DNA from: Alteromonas macleodii | GTDB taxonomy: Bacteria > Pseudomonadota > Gammaproteobacteria > Enterobacterales > Alteromonadaceae | Direction of reading: 5' to 3' | Length of the DNA stretch: 64,000 bases | Assembly (NCBI RefSeq): GCF_903772925.1 | Contig: NZ_LR812090.1 | Span: 2,376,333 to 2,440,332 of the forward strand | In this document: piece by piece, positions 1 through 9,214 of the stretch | Numbering within the stretch: position 1 is the stretch's first letter | How the letters are laid out: every line of letters starts with the position of its first letter | The notes under the pieces: generated by a model | Seen by the model: only the letters and a program-made list of their open reading frames with translations | Databases searched by the model: none | Told to the model about the DNA's origin: nothing | Translations under genes and position numbers: made by a program

Positions 1-197
1 GCTTTTATCACGTCACGCTTGAAGAGCGTGATGTCAGCGTTTTACTAAGTCGCGACGCTAACGGTATTTATCGCGGTTTTATTGAAGAAAACCTAGACGG
101 TAAATGGCGCATATCGCTCACACCTATTGATGATAGCTGGAAAATTCAAAACACGGTCTATCTACCCCATACTGGTATAATGAAGTTCAATCCATAA
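1..197 (+). CDS. fixH: FixH/CcoH family protein, C-terminal end (partial)
   Basis: An open frame enters from the left edge (first full codon at 3) and ends with TAA at 195-197, overlapping the ccoI ATG at 197 by one base. The visible 64 residues include WRISLTPIDDSWKI, typical of the periplasmic end of FixH/CcoH, a membrane protein that helps assemble cbb3-type cytochrome c oxidase. The identification leans on position: fixH is normally directly upstream of ccoI and ccoS. The start and the membrane segment lie outside the window. Confidence 0.72.
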   Translation, partial: FYHVTLEERDVSVLLSRDANGIYRGFIEENLDGKWRISLTPIDDSWKIQNTVYLPHTGIMKFNP

Positions 198-2647
198 TGA
201 CAAAGCACGATTGTTACCATTGTGGGCTGCCTGTAGCAGCCGCAGACGATGGGAAATTCACTACTGTCATATTGGGGCAACATCGGGATATGTGCTGCCC
301 AGGTTGTTTAGCGGTAGCTGAAGCTATTGTTAACAATGGTTTAGAAGACTATTACCAGTTTAGGACCGAACCTGCACAAAAATCTGATGACGGTATTTTA
401 GAAACACTAGATAAACTCAAAGTCTATGACGACCCTTCCCTTCAGGAAGAGTTTGTGTTTGAAGAAGGGCAAGATAAGCAAATTCAGCTGACACTTGAGG
501 GTATTACATGTGCTGCCTGTGGCTGGCTTATTGAAAAGCAATTATCGAAAGTTGAAGGCATTAAGCAAGTAGCTGTAAATGTTCAAGAGCGTCGGGCTTT
601 AGTTACTTGGTCACCGTTTCAAATTAAGCTTAGCCAAATTCTCTCTACGCTGAAACGTATCGGCTATATTGGCTCTCCATTTCACCCTGATGAGCACGAA
701 GCCAGCTATAAACGCGAACAAAAGACCTTTCTTAAGAAGTTAGGGCTAGCAGGTATCATGACCATGCAGGTGATGATGCTAATGACGGGGCTGTATTTTG
801 ATTGGTTTGGCGCCATCGAATTAGAAACACGACAGTATTTTTACTGGGTTGCCCTTACACTCACCACCCCGGTTGTACTGTATTCTGGTAGCACCTTCTA
901 TGTCGGTGCAGCTAAAGCGCTAAGCGCACGAACAGTTAATATGGATGTACCTGTTACGCTTGCCATATTTGGTACCTATATTGCCGGTATTCGCTCTACC
1001 ATGCTAGAACAAGGCGAAGTGTATTTCGAATCCATTTGTATGTTCATTTTTCTGCTGTTGCTTAGCCGATTCTTAGAACATCGCAGTCGACACAGAGCGG
1101 CGCAGATTTCTGCCAATATGATGCAGTATGTTCCTGTGTCAGCGACTAAATTAATGCCAGATGGCAGCGTTACTGAATGCTTAGCAAAGCAACTAAAAGT
1201 GAACGATGTAGTGCTAGTTAAGCCCGGTGAGACAATTCCCATTGATGGGCTGGTAACAGAAGGTAACGCTGCGGTTGATGAGTCTATGCTAACGGGTGAA
1301 TTTAACCCTGTGCGCAAGACAAACAACAGCGTTGTATATGGTGGTACCGTATGTCAGGACGGCAGCCTTACCATTACTGTTACGCAAACACTTAAAAATG
1401 CGCTGGTAAATCAAATTGTGAGGCTTCAAGCAAGTGCGATGGCCAGCAAACCCAAGGCCGCGCAAATAGCCGATAATTTTTCTCGATATTTTGTGACTGC
1501 GGTACTGCTGATTTCAGCGTTAACCTACACCTTTTGGGCCTATAACGGCAGTGTTGATGCATTTTGGATCACCATTTCGGTGCTAGTAGCAACCTGCCCT
1601 TGCGCCTTAGGGTTAGCCACACCATCAGCGCTCACTTGCGCTATGGCGAAATTAAACAGACAAGGCATTTTGCTAAAGCGAGCCGATGCTCTTGAGCAAA
1701 TAACTGGCATTGACACTATCGCGCTCGACAAAACCGGTACGCTTACACAAGGTAAGTTCACTATATCAAACGCCTGGTATGCTGACGGCGTAGACAGCGA
1801 CAGCGCGTTTTCCATTGCACGCGCACTTGAATCTCGCTCTGAGCACCCTATTGCTAAAGCCTTTAGCGGGGATAAAGCCTTTAGCGATAATAAGGCCGTT
1901 AGCGGTGATAAAACGTCAAACGGCAACACCATACACAAAGTGTCCAATTTTACAGTCACGCCAGGTGGTGGAATTAGCGGTGAAATTAATGACACACTAT
2001 TTTGCATGGGCTCAGCAGCATTCAGTGTTCACGAATCACAGCAATCATTTATCGAGGGTTACCCCTCGGCTAATGTGTTTCTTACCGTCAAAGGCCGTAT
2101 TATGGCGGCTTTTGAAGTTCGTGACTCACTGCGTGACGATACCCAAGAAACCCTCGATATATTGGCAAAAAGTCATACCCTAGCTGTATTAAGCGGCGAT
2201 ACACAGCAAAACGTCGACTCCCTAACGAAACCTTTACCAATTTCCACCGCTAAAGGGGGCCTTACCCCAGAACAGAAATACGAAACGGTTCAAGCTATGC
2301 AGCAATCGGGCTCCAAGGTAATGATGATGGGCGATGGTATTAATGACGCGCCAGTGCTTGCTAGTGCCGATGTAGCGATAGCAGTAGGTAATGCGACAGA
2401 TGTTGCGAAGACTGCTGCCGACGTGATATTGCTAGGCGACCAGCTACTTTCTGTGCCGGAGTTAATTAAAACCTCGCACCAAGTGAAACAAAAAATAAGA
2501 CAAAATATTGGTTGGTCGTTAGGTTACAATGTGCTGATCTTACCCTTCGCCGTAACAGGCCTGCTTTCACCGTGGATGGCGGTTGTTGGAATGTCATTAA
2601 GCAGTATCATAGTAGTGACAAACTCTACGCGACTTCTGGGCAAATAG
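197..2647 (+). CDS. ccoI: CcoI/FixI copper-transporting P1B-type ATPase
   Basis: 816-residue P-type ATPase of the CcoI/FixI class, which moves copper across the inner membrane for the CuB centre of cbb3 oxidase. Visible parts in order: a cysteine-rich N-terminus (C6-x2-C9 and CCPGC near 33-37), a heavy-metal-binding motif GITCAACGW at 102-110, membrane helices, the actuator TGE near 365, the ion-channel CPC near 466, the phosphorylation motif DKTGTLT near 511 and GDGINDAP near 711. It is translationally coupled to fixH and one base from ccoS. Odd: residues 555-572 in the nucleotide-binding region are three copies of a six-residue unit (AFSGDK, AFSDNK, AVSGDK), encoded by an 18-bp tandem repeat. 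Confidence 0.95.
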   Translation: MTKHDCYHCGLPVAAADDGKFTTVILGQHRDMCCPGCLAVAEAIVNNGLEDYYQFRTEPAQKSDDGILETLDKLKVYDDPSLQEEFVFEEGQDKQIQLTLEGITCAACGWLIEKQLSKVEGIKQVAVNVQERRALVTWSPFQIKLSQILSTLKRIGYIGSPFHPDEHEASYKREQKTFLKKLGLAGIMTMQVMMLMTGLYFDWFGAIELETRQYFYWVALTLTTPVVLYSGSTFYVGAAKALSARTVNMDVPVTLAIFGTYIAGIRSTMLEQGEVYFESICMFIFLLLLSRFLEHRSRHRAAQISANMMQYVPVSATKLMPDGSVTECLAKQLKVNDVVLVKPGETIPIDGLVTEGNAAVDESMLTGEFNPVRKTNNSVVYGGTVCQDGSLTITVTQTLKNALVNQIVRLQASAMASKPKAAQIADNFSRYFVTAVLLISALTYTFWAYNGSVDAFWITISVLVATCPCALGLATPSALTCAMAKLNRQGILLKRADALEQITGIDTIALDKTGTLTQGKFTISNAWYADGVDSDSAFSIARALESRSEHPIAKAFSGDKAFSDNKAVSGDKTSNGNTIHKVSNFTVTPGGGISGEINDTLFCMGSAAFSVHESQQSFIEGYPSANVFLTVKGRIMAAFEVRDSLRDDTQETLDILAKSHTLAVLSGDTQQNVDSLTKPLPISTAKGGLTPEQKYETVQAMQQSGSKVMMMGDGINDAPVLASADVAIAVGNATDVAKTAADVILLGDQLLSVPELIKTSHQVKQKIRQNIGWSLGYNVLILPFAVTGLLSPWMAVVGMSLSSIIVVTNSTRLLGK

Positions 2648-2648
2648 T

Positions 2649-2879
2649 ATGAGCATAATTTACGTTTTAATACCAATCGCGATCATCATAGTAGCTGTGG
2701 CAATTGTGATATTCTTCTGGGCGGTTAAAACCAATCAGTTTGAAGATTTAGACCGTCAGGGTTACAGTATTTTGTTTGATGATGACCTTCCGCCTGAGGA
2801 AAAAAAGCTCGCTGAGCAACGCAAGCAATTTCAGGATAGTAAAGTAGATAAAAGCCAAGAGTCGCATGGAGGGGATTAA
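2649..2879 (+). CDS. ccoS: CcoS cbb3-type oxidase assembly protein
   Basis: Small 76-residue protein with one N-terminal membrane helix (about residues 4-26), then the CcoS signature FFWAVKTNQFEDLD and ILFDDD. CcoS is needed for cofactor insertion into cbb3-type oxidase in the inner membrane. It starts one base after the ccoI stop and overlaps the next gene by 14 bases, so it belongs to the same transcript. Length and motif fit the family well. Confidence 0.93.
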   Translation: MSIIYVLIPIAIIIVAVAIVIFFWAVKTNQFEDLDRQGYSILFDDDLPPEEKKLAEQRKQFQDSKVDKSQESHGGD

Positions 2880-3525
2880 TTATTTCTCAGCCTTTCTTAT
2901 CGGCTTAGCTGGCGGTGTTCACTGCGTGGGCATGTGCGGGGGTATAGTGGCAGCGCTAAGAATGGTGTCACCAAAAGGTGCTTCAGCATTACCCTATACC
3001 CTAGCCTACAATATAGGACGTATAGCAAGCTACACCATCGCTGGCGCGCTAACTGGGGCGCTTGGAAAAATAGCCGCCGACTACGTGCCCCTTGCCAACT
3101 ATGCCCTATCTTTGCTTAGCGGCCTTATGCTGTTGTTGCTAGCCTGTTATTTAGGTAAATGGTGGACGGGTTTAACGGTATTGGAAAACGCTGGAAAAGG
3201 ATTGTTTTCTAAACTGCAGCCATTATCTAAGCGTTTTTTACCGTTCAAAACCCCTTTTAGCGCTATCCCTTATGGGTTTATCTGGGGCTGGTTACCTTGT
3301 GGATTAGTGTATTCAACACTTACTTGGTCTTTGGCTGCGGGCAATGCAGTACAAGGCGCCGCCGTGATGTTTTTCTTCGGTTTAGGTACTTTGCCAACGC
3401 TACTCGCAGCAAGTGCAGGCAGTCAGTATATTGTTAGTAGTTTTCAAAACAGTCACGTTAGACAACTCATCGCAGTAATAATGGCCATATATGCAGCCTA
3501 TCTTATTCATGGCGCAATCGTTTAA
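2866..3525 (+). CDS. Sulfite exporter TauE/SafE-like family membrane protein
   Basis: 219-residue polytopic membrane protein with about six hydrophobic segments. The N-terminus holds GLAGGVHCVGMCGG, and a second motif GWLPCGLVYS lies near residue 145; both are typical of the short UreH-like/SafE branch found after ccoS in many gammaproteobacteria. A role in metal or redox supply for cbb3 oxidase assembly is inferred from position only; the two conserved Cys/His motifs would fit metal handling. The ATG lies inside ccoS with a 14-base overlap. Confidence 0.85.
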   Translation: MEGINYFSAFLIGLAGGVHCVGMCGGIVAALRMVSPKGASALPYTLAYNIGRIASYTIAGALTGALGKIAADYVPLANYALSLLSGLMLLLLACYLGKWWTGLTVLENAGKGLFSKLQPLSKRFLPFKTPFSAIPYGFIWGWLPCGLVYSTLTWSLAAGNAVQGAAVMFFFGLGTLPTLLAASAGSQYIVSSFQNSHVRQLIAVIMAIYAAYLIHGAIV

Positions 3526-3570
3526 AAATAGGTGTATTATTGTCGTGGGGTCTTTATAAGAGCAAGCATT

Positions 3571-4311
3571 ATGAGCAAAGGAAGCCAATTTTCTATTCAC
3601 TGTCAAAACTGTAGCTTTAGTCACCTGTGTTTACCCGTTGCACTAAACAAAACAGAAATTGAATCTCTTGACGATATAATCGAGCGCAAAAAGCCGCTTC
3701 ATAAAGGCGATACGCTCATTCAAACTGGCGATAAATTTCGTTCCCTTTTTGCGGTAAGAACAGGTTCTTTTAAATCATTTGTAACTAATCAAGAAGGTGA
3801 AGAGCAAATCACCGGCTTCCACTTCCCGGGTGATATTATTGGTTTTGATGCCCTGCGTGAAAGTAAGCATCAAAGTTACACTTCTGCGCTAGAAACCGCC
3901 ATGGTGTGTGAACTGCCTTATGACACACTTGATGAAATGTCGGTTCAATTTCCCAAACTACGCCATCAGATCATGAGCTTTATGAGCGCTGAGATAAAAC
4001 AAGATCACGACATGATCATGCTTTTAAACAAGCGTACTGCTGAAGAGCGTTTGCTGTATTTTATATCACACCTTTCCCAGCGTTTTGAAGAGCGTGGCTT
4101 TTCGCACAGAGAGTTTCACCTAACTATGACCCGAAACGAAATCGGCAACTATTTAGGCTTAACGATAGAAACCATTAGCCGTCTATTAAGTCGTTTTCAG
4201 AAGGAAAACATTATCAAGGTAGACGGTAAATTGATCTCTATTTTGGATTTTGACCGGTTAAATACCAAGCTAGAGGCGTTAAATGGCCCTAGCGTAGTTT
4301 GTAACGGTTAA
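3571..4311 (+). CDS. fnr: FNR-type oxygen-sensing transcriptional regulator
   Basis: 246-residue Crp/Fnr-family regulator. Cysteines C11, C14 and C20 ([11 protein letters not shown]) plus C113 (MVCELP) match the four ligands of the oxygen-labile [4Fe-4S] cluster of E. coli FNR. A cAMP-binding-like domain covers roughly 25-145 and the winged helix holds [19 protein letters not shown] near 188-206, including the E-x2-SR recognition residues of FNR. The ATG at 3571 is chosen over an upstream in-frame ATG at 3532 because it gives the normal FNR N-terminus. It controls the shift to low oxygen; the neighbouring cbb3 assembly genes and uspE are plausible targets. Confidence 0.95.
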   Translation: MSKGSQFSIHCQNCSFSHLCLPVALNKTEIESLDDIIERKKPLHKGDTLIQTGDKFRSLFAVRTGSFKSFVTNQEGEEQITGFHFPGDIIGFDALRESKHQSYTSALETAMVCELPYDTLDEMSVQFPKLRHQIMSFMSAEIKQDHDMIMLLNKRTAEERLLYFISHLSQRFEERGFSHREFHLTMTRNEIGNYLGLTIETISRLLSRFQKENIIKVDGKLISILDFDRLNTKLEALNGPSVVCNG

Positions 4312-4331
4312 TTTATTCTTCTTTTATCTTA

Positions 4332-4354
4332 AGCGCGCTACATGCGCGCTTTTT
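4332..4354 (+). terminator. Intrinsic terminator after fnr
   Basis: Perfect 7-bp stem AGCGCGC (4332-4338) and GCGCGCT (4344-4350), a 5-base loop TACAT and a following T run. It lies 20 bases after the fnr stop and should end the cco-fnr transcript. Confidence 0.88.
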
Positions 4355-4478
4355 AGTTTTAATCTTTAAAATTTCACTGTATTCCCTTAGTGAGTTACAC
4401 AATATCCATCCATTGAGCATGAAAGCTCCCGTAAAATTCAGTGTAGCCTTTTTTGTTTATCAACGAATTATTTACGCC

Positions 4479-4521
4479 TTGATCCAAAACAACTCACGTT
4501 TTTTTAAATGTCGTTTATAGT
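4479..4521 (+). promoter_or_regulatory. Candidate FNR-activated promoter of uspE
   Basis: TTGAT-CCAA-AACAA at 4479-4492 matches the FNR consensus TTGAT-N4-ATCAA with one mismatch. A sigma-70 -10 hexamer TATAGT follows at 4516-4521. With a start near 4528 the box is centred close to -42, the class II activator position. E. coli uspE is also FNR-dependent. The match is by eye; binding is inferred. Confidence 0.6.
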
Positions 4522-4603
4522 TAATGTAAATGGTTTTTATAAACTGTTTTGAAAAAATATCGATGTCGACAGCCATACAAAGCTTTGTAGTTGAGGAGAC
4601 GTT

Positions 4604-5527
4604 ATGATTGAGTGTAAACGAATTCTTGCCGTGGTGGACGCGGAACGCGACAACCAGCCTGCCCTAAGCCGTGCCTATGAACTTGCATCAAAAACCGGCG
4701 CCACGGTTACCGCTATGATGGTGGTATATGATTTGTCTTACGATATGACAACCATGCTTAGCCCCGACGAACGTGAATCAATGCGCGATGCCGTTACAAA
4801 AGAACACGCCAAATGGCTATCTGCCCAGCTAAAAGAACAAGGCTTTTCAGAGACCGATATTGTGGTTGAGTGGAACAACCGTGCTTATGAGTCGATTATT
4901 TATTACGCCCTTAATAACCAAATCGACTTAGTAGTAAAAGCTACTAAAAAACATGACGACCTTGCCTCAGTGATCTTTACACCTACGGACTGGCACTTAA
5001 TGCGCAAATGCCCTCGCCCTGTTCTACTCGTGAAAGAACATGATTGGCCAGAAGGCGGTGAAATCATTGCTGCAGTGAACGTAGGGAGCGAAGATGATGA
5101 ACACGCTGCACTAAACGACAAGCTTACATTAATCGCGAATGACTATGCGTCTTTGCTGAAAGGTAACGTTAATTTAGTCAACAGCTACCCTTCAACACCA
5201 CTCAACATTGCCATCGAAGTGCCGGAGTTTGACCCAGACACGTATCACGATGCGGTAAAAAACCATCATATGAAGGAAATGCGTAGTCACGCACTCAAAT
5301 ACGGTATACCAGATAATAAATGTGTGGTGAAAGAAGGCTTACCTGAAAAAGTTATCCCACAAGTAGCAAAAACACTCGATGCAGAGTTAGTTGTAATAGG
5401 CACAGTGGGACGGGTGGGTATTTCAGCAGCGCTTATTGGCAATACTGCCGAACACGTTATCGATGAACTGAATTGTGACGTATTAGCAATTAAGCCTGAT
5501 GGATTTGAATCACCGATAACCGTGTAG
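4604..5527 (+). CDS. uspE: Universal stress protein UspE
   Basis: 307-residue tandem universal stress protein, one Usp domain at about 1-148 and one at about 155-300, close to the 316 residues of E. coli UspE. The second domain ends with the ATP-loop-like GTVGRVGISAALIGNTAEHV. Usp proteins help survival in growth arrest and stress; the exact biochemistry of UspE is not settled. A good ribosome site GAGGAG precedes the ATG. It follows fnr as in many gammaproteobacteria, with its own candidate FNR box. Confidence 0.92.
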   Translation: MIECKRILAVVDAERDNQPALSRAYELASKTGATVTAMMVVYDLSYDMTTMLSPDERESMRDAVTKEHAKWLSAQLKEQGFSETDIVVEWNNRAYESIIYYALNNQIDLVVKATKKHDDLASVIFTPTDWHLMRKCPRPVLLVKEHDWPEGGEIIAAVNVGSEDDEHAALNDKLTLIANDYASLLKGNVNLVNSYPSTPLNIAIEVPEFDPDTYHDAVKNHHMKEMRSHALKYGIPDNKCVVKEGLPEKVIPQVAKTLDAELVVIGTVGRVGISAALIGNTAEHVIDELNCDVLAIKPDGFESPITV

Positions 5528-5707
5528 TTAACGACTTAATTGCGCTTGCATATCAAGACACTTGGTGGCGATAAATGGCGAGTCGGCGATGGGCGTTTTT
5601 CATAAAAAACTGCGCATTTAGCGGTTAAAATCTGGGGCTTAGCCACATACGCTTTAATCAGTACTTAACGTTTCTGGATAAATTTAACCACACAGCCATA
5701 GTCTCGA

Positions 5708-5737
5708 AAAGGCGCTTTAATGTATAATGGCGCCTTT
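5708..5737 (+). promoter_or_regulatory. ttcA promoter with -10 inside an inverted repeat
   Basis: TATAAT at 5723-5728 lies between 8-bp inverted arms AAAGGCGC (5708-5715) and GCGCCTTT (5730-5737). The -10 is consensus; no good -35 is seen 17 bases upstream. The symmetry around the -10 could be an operator. The leader to ttcA would be short, about 26 bases. Confidence 0.55.
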
Positions 5738-5760
5738 ATCACAAACCAAGCTAGTTAATT

Positions 5761-6714
5761 ATGAGTTTAGGCACAAGCAGTGCTGACGCGCCGACGTTAA
5801 ACGCCGCGCAAAGTAAGCAAAAGTACAACTTCAACAAACTTCAAAAACGACTTCGTCGCAACGTGGGTAAGGCCATTGGCGATTTCGGTATGATTGAAAA
5901 CAACGACAAGGTCATGGTGTGTTTATCTGGCGGTAAAGACAGCTATACCATGCTTGATATTCTATTGTTTTTAAGGAAGATTGCGCCTATTCATTTTGAT
6001 ATTATTGCGGTAAATCTTGACCAAAAGCAACCTGGTTTTCCCGAACATATCTTACCCGAGTACTTAGACAGCATTGGCGTTGACTACAAGATTGTAGAAG
6101 AAGACACCTACTCTATTGTTAAAGACAAAATTCCTGAAGGGAAAACGACCTGTTCGCTTTGTTCTCGTTTGCGTCGTGGTATTTTGTACCGTACAGCGAA
6201 AGAGTTAGGCGCGACTAAAATTGCATTAGGTCACCATCGTGACGACATGCTAGAAACTTTCTTCTTAAATATGTTTCATGGTGGTAAGCTAAAATCTATG
6301 CCACCAAAACTGGTTAGTGATAACGGCGAACATATTGTTATTCGTCCACTAGCTTACTGTAGCGAAAAGGACATTTTGAAATATTCACAAGCCGCTGAGT
6401 TCCCAATAATTCCGTGTAACCTTTGTGGTTCACAGGAAAATCTACAGCGTCAGAATATCAAAGCAATGCTTCAAGACTGGAACCGCCGTTTCCCAGGTCG
6501 TATTGAATCAATGTTCCGCGCGCTTCAAAACGTGGCCCCTTCACACCTTGTAGACAGTAACCTTTATGACTTTAAGTCTATTGCCACCCAAGACGGCCCC
6601 GTTGCAGATGGTGATATCGGATTTGATGAACCTTCTTTTACTACAGAAAATAGTGCAGATCTTAACGATGAAGATAACGCTATCGAGGTAGTAAATATTA
6701 TGGAACCAAAGTAA
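5761..6714 (+). CDS. ttcA: tRNA 2-thiocytidine(32) synthetase TtcA
   Basis: 317-residue PP-loop ATPase that thiolates cytidine 32 in certain tRNAs. The PP-loop SGGKDS is at 56-61. Two CxxC pairs, CSLC at 131-134 and CNLC at 219-222, supply the Fe-S cluster ligands of TtcA. The acidic extension after residue 275 is longer than in E. coli (311 residues). It directly abuts the next gene: its TAA is followed at once by ATG, so the two are co-transcribed. Confidence 0.95.
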   Translation: MSLGTSSADAPTLNAAQSKQKYNFNKLQKRLRRNVGKAIGDFGMIENNDKVMVCLSGGKDSYTMLDILLFLRKIAPIHFDIIAVNLDQKQPGFPEHILPEYLDSIGVDYKIVEEDTYSIVKDKIPEGKTTCSLCSRLRRGILYRTAKELGATKIALGHHRDDMLETFFLNMFHGGKLKSMPPKLVSDNGEHIVIRPLAYCSEKDILKYSQAAEFPIIPCNLCGSQENLQRQNIKAMLQDWNRRFPGRIESMFRALQNVAPSHLVDSNLYDFKSIATQDGPVADGDIGFDEPSFTTENSADLNDEDNAIEVVNIMEPK

Positions 6715-7740
6715 ATGAAAATTGGACTTGCGTTAGGTGCCGGTGCCGCAAGGGGCTGGACTCACATTGGTATAATTGAAGCGTTGGAAAAGCTTGGCGT
6801 TAAAATTGACGTTGTAGCTGGTTGCTCGATCGGTGCTTATGTTGGCGCTGCCTACGCAAGTGGCAAGTTAGAAGGTTTAAAAGAATGGGCCTGTTCGCTT
6901 AGCGACTGGCAGGTGCTCGCGCTTATGGGTGTAGGGCTCAGGCGAGGCGGCATTGCTAGCGGACAAAAAGTTTTTGACAAGCTTGCTAGCGAGTTTTGTG
7001 TTTCCTCGTATGAAGAAATGCTTAAGCCCTTTGCAACAGTGGCGACTGACCTATATACAGGACGTGAAGTGGTATTTAATTCAGGTCCTATTGGCGACAC
7101 CATTCAAGCATCTTGCGCTATTCCGGCACTTTTTACGCCCGTGGCACATGGTGATCGCTGGTTAGTAGATGGCGCAGTTGTTAACCCTGTACCGGTTAAC
7201 CTGTGTCGACAGTTAGGCGCAGACTTTGTAATTGCAGTTAATCTTAACGCCGATTTTCGCCCGCTTCGATTAGAAAAGTTAAGGCAAGATCACGAAGAAA
7301 ACCAACGTAAAACCGAAGACTTTTTTACTAAAAGCCAAAACGTATTGCGTCAATGGTTTTCGCCAGACAGTAAAGATGACAAAGCATCAGAGGAAAATGA
7401 AGAGCAGCTTCAGGTTAATGCTTCTGATGATGTGAAGACTGAAGAAAGTATCGCGACCGATGTTATTGAAAAAGTCGAAGAAGAATTTACCGAAGTTCCT
7501 GCAAAGGTGAATAAGCGAAACCCACCAGGAATTATGAGCGTAATGAGTAGCTCACTTGAGATACTTCAAGCCCGCGTTACCCGTTCACGTTTAGCCGGCG
7601 ATCCGCCAGATATACTTATCGAACCTCAGCTTACTGATGTGGGTATTATGGAGTTTCATAGGGCGGAAGAACTGTGCGCAAAGGGCGAAGAAACCATCGC
7701 GCGGGTTGCTGAGCAAATTAGGTATCAGTTGCTAACCTGA
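6715..7740 (+). CDS. rssA: Patatin-like phospholipase RssA
   Basis: 341-residue patatin-family protein. The oxyanion-hole motif GAGAARG is at 8-14, the nucleophile motif GCSIG has serine at 38, and the dyad aspartate lies in LVDGAVVNP near 151. These mark a potentially active serine acyl hydrolase. The family member in E. coli is RssA (301 residues); this one is longer by a charged, glutamate-rich insert around 200-265. Its substrate is unknown. It starts directly at the ttcA stop. Confidence 0.88.
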   Translation: MKIGLALGAGAARGWTHIGIIEALEKLGVKIDVVAGCSIGAYVGAAYASGKLEGLKEWACSLSDWQVLALMGVGLRRGGIASGQKVFDKLASEFCVSSYEEMLKPFATVATDLYTGREVVFNSGPIGDTIQASCAIPALFTPVAHGDRWLVDGAVVNPVPVNLCRQLGADFVIAVNLNADFRPLRLEKLRQDHEENQRKTEDFFTKSQNVLRQWFSPDSKDDKASEENEEQLQVNASDDVKTEESIATDVIEKVEEEFTEVPAKVNKRNPPGIMSVMSSSLEILQARVTRSRLAGDPPDILIEPQLTDVGIMEFHRAEELCAKGEETIARVAEQIRYQLLT

Positions 7741-7749
7741 TACCTAATT
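7716..7749. terminator. Hairpin at the rssA stop, between convergent genes
   Basis: Perfect 13-bp arms at 7716-7728 and 7737-7749 with an 8-base loop; the rssA stop codon lies in the right arm. There is no clear T run on either strand, so it may be a transcription barrier or RNA-stabilising hairpin between rssA and the convergent gene ending at 7764, rather than a classical terminator. Confidence 0.55.
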
Positions 7750-7763
7750 GTCCAAAAGGTAGA

Positions 7764-8411
7764 TTAACTAGACGCCATAGCTGTTACACGCAGCGGCGCT
7801 TGAGGCAGCGTTAAGCCTTTCGCCTCATTTATCCACTCTTGCTCTAAATGCAAAACACCATTGTTAATTTGTACACCCTGCGGCGTGACGAAATCTAAAT
7901 TTTTATCTTCGAACTGAATCATTAAGCCCTTCACCGACGGCATCATAAAAGACAAAAAGCTCCCCATTTCATTGAAAAAGGCTTCATACTGTTCATACAA
8001 GAAACTGAGTTCTTCTTTTTTGTAATACTGTTTAAGGTATTCTGGCTTGGTTTCAAGCTGCACCGACATATCACAAACGTTCGCACGTTCGTTTAAATCA
8101 ATACGTACCAGTGCATTAGCCAATTTCAGTGCTTTTTCAGTGGGTACGGTAAAACGTCCTTCATCTGTAACTTCTAATGGCATTGTTTTTTTATCGGTAA
8201 CGATAGATGCACCGTTAACCTCGCATAAACGCCCTTCACCTACTCGGACAAAACCAAACGCAAACTGAAGCGCTTGGGTATCTTCGTTATCTAGCTTTTT
8301 AACATGGCTGTAGAAACGGCTGTACTCTACATCTATCGTTTCAGCCGTTACGGATGTACTAGCAAAACCGACAAACAGAGATGAAGCAAGAAATAATGCA
8401 GCGCGTATCAT
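7764..8411 (-). CDS. Secreted DUF2987-type protein
   Basis: 215-residue protein with a clear signal peptide (MIRAALFLASSLFVGFASTSVTA, cut after about residue 23 before ETIDV). The mature part resembles the DUF2987 family of Alteromonadales and Vibrionales, of unknown function and probably periplasmic. Its start overlaps the stop of the upstream Bax-like gene by four bases, so the two are coupled, which hints at a shared envelope role. Confidence 0.7.
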   Translation of the reverse strand: MIRAALFLASSLFVGFASTSVTAETIDVEYSRFYSHVKKLDNEDTQALQFAFGFVRVGEGRLCEVNGASIVTDKKTMPLEVTDEGRFTVPTEKALKLANALVRIDLNERANVCDMSVQLETKPEYLKQYYKKEELSFLYEQYEAFFNEMGSFLSFMMPSVKGLMIQFEDKNLDFVTPQGVQINNGVLHLEQEWINEAKGLTLPQAPLRVTAMASS

Positions 8412-9214
8412 TCGGATAAAAACTCCTCGTTAAATAGGATCATTGTTTGAAGCTCTTCAACATAAGCGGCTCCTCGCTCGGAATAATTCATTAGCCCTTC
8501 AGCCAATGCAACACCAGTAATGGGTAATTGATTAGCTCTCAGTCGGCTGCGTATCTCTCGTAAATCAGCATAGGCATCGTGTCTGTTGAGGTTACGCATA
8601 TAGGTGTACGTAGCGCGAGACAGGCTATCAAACTTAGCCACTTCGTGTGAGGCGCCGGCATTTCGGCGATTTGGGACGAAACCGCACCCTTTTGAAAAAC
8701 ACCACAAACCGAAAAAGTTGTAGCCCTTTCTTGCAAACCGGCTTGTTCCCCATGCAGATTCATTCGCAGCCTGAACAAGTACCAGCTCTTCAGGTAAAAC
8801 ATCAATTTTCTGCAGTAAGGCCAATAGTTTGGTTTTTAAGGGCTGTGTAGACTTTACCCGATACTCTTCTTCAAGCCATTCAAGCCTAGCCATGTCATCT
8901 TCTGAAAGCGATTCGTTGACTAACGCCTTCCTATACAAGGTTTGTACATAATGTCTTAAGGTAAGTAAGTAGGCATTTTGCTTCTCTACCTCGGGCCGTA
9001 GATAATTAAAAAAAGCCTCTTTTTTTTCTTTTACGTCACTATAAACTGAGAAGTCAGGCACCGGTTTTTTCGCTTCTACCGTTTGCGGTATGTCTAAAAT
9101 ATCTGGCTCGTCCTTAGTAAAAATAATGGCGTTAATGACAATGACCGCCAAAACGCCTAGCGTTATAAGGACAATTTTAAAGGTTTCTCGTTTATGCATC
9201 GAAGCTCGACTCAT
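8408..9214 (-). CDS. Bax-like glucosaminidase-domain protein
   Basis: 268-residue membrane-anchored protein with one helix at about 12-30, a charged stretch, then a glucosaminidase domain of the E. coli Bax/FlgJ type: AANESAWGTSRFARKGYN (catalytic-type Glu) and FFGLWCFSKGCGF near 160-180. It probably cuts the glycan strands of peptidoglycan in the periplasm. It overlaps the upstream membrane-protein gene by 23 bases and the downstream gene by four. A second ATG at 9199 would shorten the overlap to eight bases and is a possible true start. Confidence 0.82.
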   Translation of the reverse strand: MSRASMHKRETFKIVLITLGVLAVIVINAIIFTKDEPDILDIPQTVEAKKPVPDFSVYSDVKEKKEAFFNYLRPEVEKQNAYLLTLRHYVQTLYRKALVNESLSEDDMARLEWLEEEYRVKSTQPLKTKLLALLQKIDVLPEELVLVQAANESAWGTSRFARKGYNFFGLWCFSKGCGFVPNRRNAGASHEVAKFDSLSRATYTYMRNLNRHDAYADLREIRSRLRANQLPITGVALAEGLMNYSERGAAYVEELQTMILFNEEFLSE

